The translations under genes and the position numbers were made by a program. Shown one piece after another: positions 15,701-16,515 of a stretch of DNA of 16,515 nucleotides; position 1 is the first letter of the stretch; every line of letters begins with the position of its first letter. The DNA comes from an uncultured Chromatiaceae bacterium (lineage in GTDB: Bacteria; Pseudomonadota; Gammaproteobacteria; Enterobacterales; Alteromonadaceae), in the NCBI GenBank assembly GCA_946481195.1, contig CAMLNG010000026.1, positions 1 to 16,515 of the forward strand, in the 5' to 3' direction. The notes below the pieces were generated by a model. It was not told the origin of the DNA, searched no databases, and saw only the letters and a program-made list of their open reading frames with translations.

Positions 15701-16515
15701 TTATTGCTGGCGGCGCAAATGCCGCCAGGCGTCAAATGAATACAAACACAAGGCCGTCCAGATAAAACCGAAAGTCAGCAATTTACTTTGATCAAGCGGC
15801 TCGTTGTACAAAAACACACCAAAAATAAACATAAAACTGGGGCCTATGTACTGGAAAAAGCCCATCGTTGATAACTGCAGGCGTTTTGCCGCGGCGATAA
15901 AACACAGCAGCGGCACTGTGGTCACCACACCGGCGGCGACCAGCCACAGGTTCAGGCTCAGCGGGTTTTGTGTCAGATCTGCATATGGGCTGTCCGCGAA
16001 CTGGCTCCAGTACAGCAGCGCCAGTGGCATCAGCAATAACGACTCAATAAACAGGCCACCAATTGCATCAGTCGCCAGCTTTTTGCGAAACAGGCCATAC
16101 AAGGCAAAACTGCCGGCCAGCACCAGCGCAATCCAGGGCAATGACCCGAAGTGGATCAGTTGCAGCAAAACACCGGCAAAAGCCAGACCTACTGCGGCCC
16201 ACTGCGCCGGCCGCAGGCGTTCGCCAAGGAATAACATCCCCAGTAAGATATTCAGCAGCGGATTGATGTAATAACCCAGACTCGCATCCAGCATGTGGTG
16301 GTTATTCACTGCCCAGATAAACAAGCCCCAGTTACCGGCCAGCAACAAGGCTGTGCCAAGCATCGCCACGACCATTTTCGGTTTTTGCAACACCGCAATG
16401 ACTTTGGGCCATTGTCTGAGAACAGTCAGCACCAGCGCTAACAAGGCAAAAGACCAAACGATGCGGTGCAACAAAATTTCTGTCGCCGGAACCTGGTCTA
16501 TCTGTTTGAAATATA
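15701..16515 (-). CDS. rarD: EamA family permease RarD, 5'-truncated by the window end
   Basis: Inner-membrane protein of the drug/metabolite transporter (EamA) superfamily, RarD type; substrate not established. The frame stays open past the apparent TTG start at 16474 up to the window end, reading YFKQIDQVPATEILLHRIVW, which matches the RarD N-terminal region. About 270 residues are visible; roughly the first 25 are missing, judged by the 296-aa E. coli protein. Hydrophobic segments recur throughout: WSFALLALVLTVL, AMLGTALLLAGNWGLFIWAV, INPLLNILLGMLFL, WAAVGLAFAGVLL, IALVLAGSFALYGLF and FMFIFGVFLYNEPL. It is convergent with the D-amino-acid dehydrogenase gene with 15 bp between stops, so it is not cotranscribed with either hydroxyproline unit and is probably unrelated to it. 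Confidence 0.93.
   Translation of the reverse strand, partial: YFKQIDQVPATEILLHRIVWSFALLALVLTVLRQWPKVIAVLQKPKMVVAMLGTALLLAGNWGLFIWAVNNHHMLDASLGYYINPLLNILLGMLFLGERLRPAQWAAVGLAFAGVLLQLIHFGSLPWIALVLAGSFALYGLFRKKLATDAIGGLFIESLLLMPLALLYWSQFADSPYADLTQNPLSLNLWLVAAGVVTTVPLLCFIAAAKRLQLSTMGFFQYIGPSFMFIFGVFLYNEPLDQSKLLTFGFIWTALCLYSFDAWRHLRRQQ
15707..15728. other. Perfect 8-bp hairpin at the convergent end of rarD
   Basis: CTGGCGGC (15707-15714) and GCCGCCAG (15721-15728) enclose a six-base loop inside the last codons of rarD. A smaller CCGGTT/AACCGG repeat (15676-15689) overlaps the stop codon of the convergent dehydrogenase gene. Neither has a T-run. Together they may stall or protect the ends of the two convergent transcripts. 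Confidence 0.4.

Noticed and set aside
1..16515. Phage, insertion sequence, CRISPR array, toxin-antitoxin or defence system
   Set aside because: Every long frame is accounted for by housekeeping or catabolic genes; no transposase, integrase, direct-repeat array or nuclease-type protein was seen on either strand.

Overview
The window is chromosomal DNA from a gammaproteobacterium. The gmk-rpoZ-spoT-ridA-...-recG order, the sequence style of the encoded proteins and a second elongation factor G of the Vibrio/Shewanella type suggest the Alteromonadales or the Rheinheimera/Alishewanella group. That placement comes from protein resemblance and is an inference. I see no tRNA, rRNA, CRISPR array, insertion sequence or prophage gene.

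Left part (1-7268, + strand): a housekeeping block. It holds the 3' part of gmk (guanylate kinase), rpoZ (RNA polymerase omega), spoT (bifunctional ppGpp synthetase/hydrolase), ridA (imine/enamine deaminase), two tandem paralogous periplasmic solute-binding-like proteins, and recG (branched-DNA helicase). In E. coli the corresponding order is gmk-rpoZ-spoT-trmH-recG; here ridA and the two binding proteins stand where trmH would be. The first binding protein has no canonical start codon that gives a full signal peptide. An ATC codon behind a good ribosome binding site would give one.

Middle (7269-10740): a 68-aa hypothetical gene on the - strand, a GntR/FCD regulator on the + strand, and a second EF-G gene (fusA2). 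fusA2 has strongly optimised codon use and is preceded by a leader of about 230 bp rich in inverted repeats. A strong terminator, likely bidirectional, follows fusA2.

Right part (10788-15685): a compact divergent cluster that encodes four consecutive steps of trans-4-hydroxy-L-proline catabolism. On the - strand, in transcription order, are a DapA-family deaminase, a Cys/Cys 4-hydroxyproline 2-epimerase and an alpha-ketoglutarate semialdehyde dehydrogenase. On the + strand is an FAD-dependent D-amino-acid (D-hydroxyproline) dehydrogenase. Inferred route: trans-4-hydroxy-L-proline, then cis-4-hydroxy-D-proline, then pyrroline-4-hydroxy-2-carboxylate, then alpha-ketoglutarate semialdehyde, then alpha-ketoglutarate. 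The 86-bp divergent promoter carries a perfect 12-bp palindrome typical of GntR/FCD operators. A GTATAC-centred sequence also lies upstream of the GntR gene, so that regulator is the likely controller although fusA2 separates it from the cluster. No transporter for hydroxyproline is in view. The window ends in the 5'-truncated permease gene rarD (- strand).
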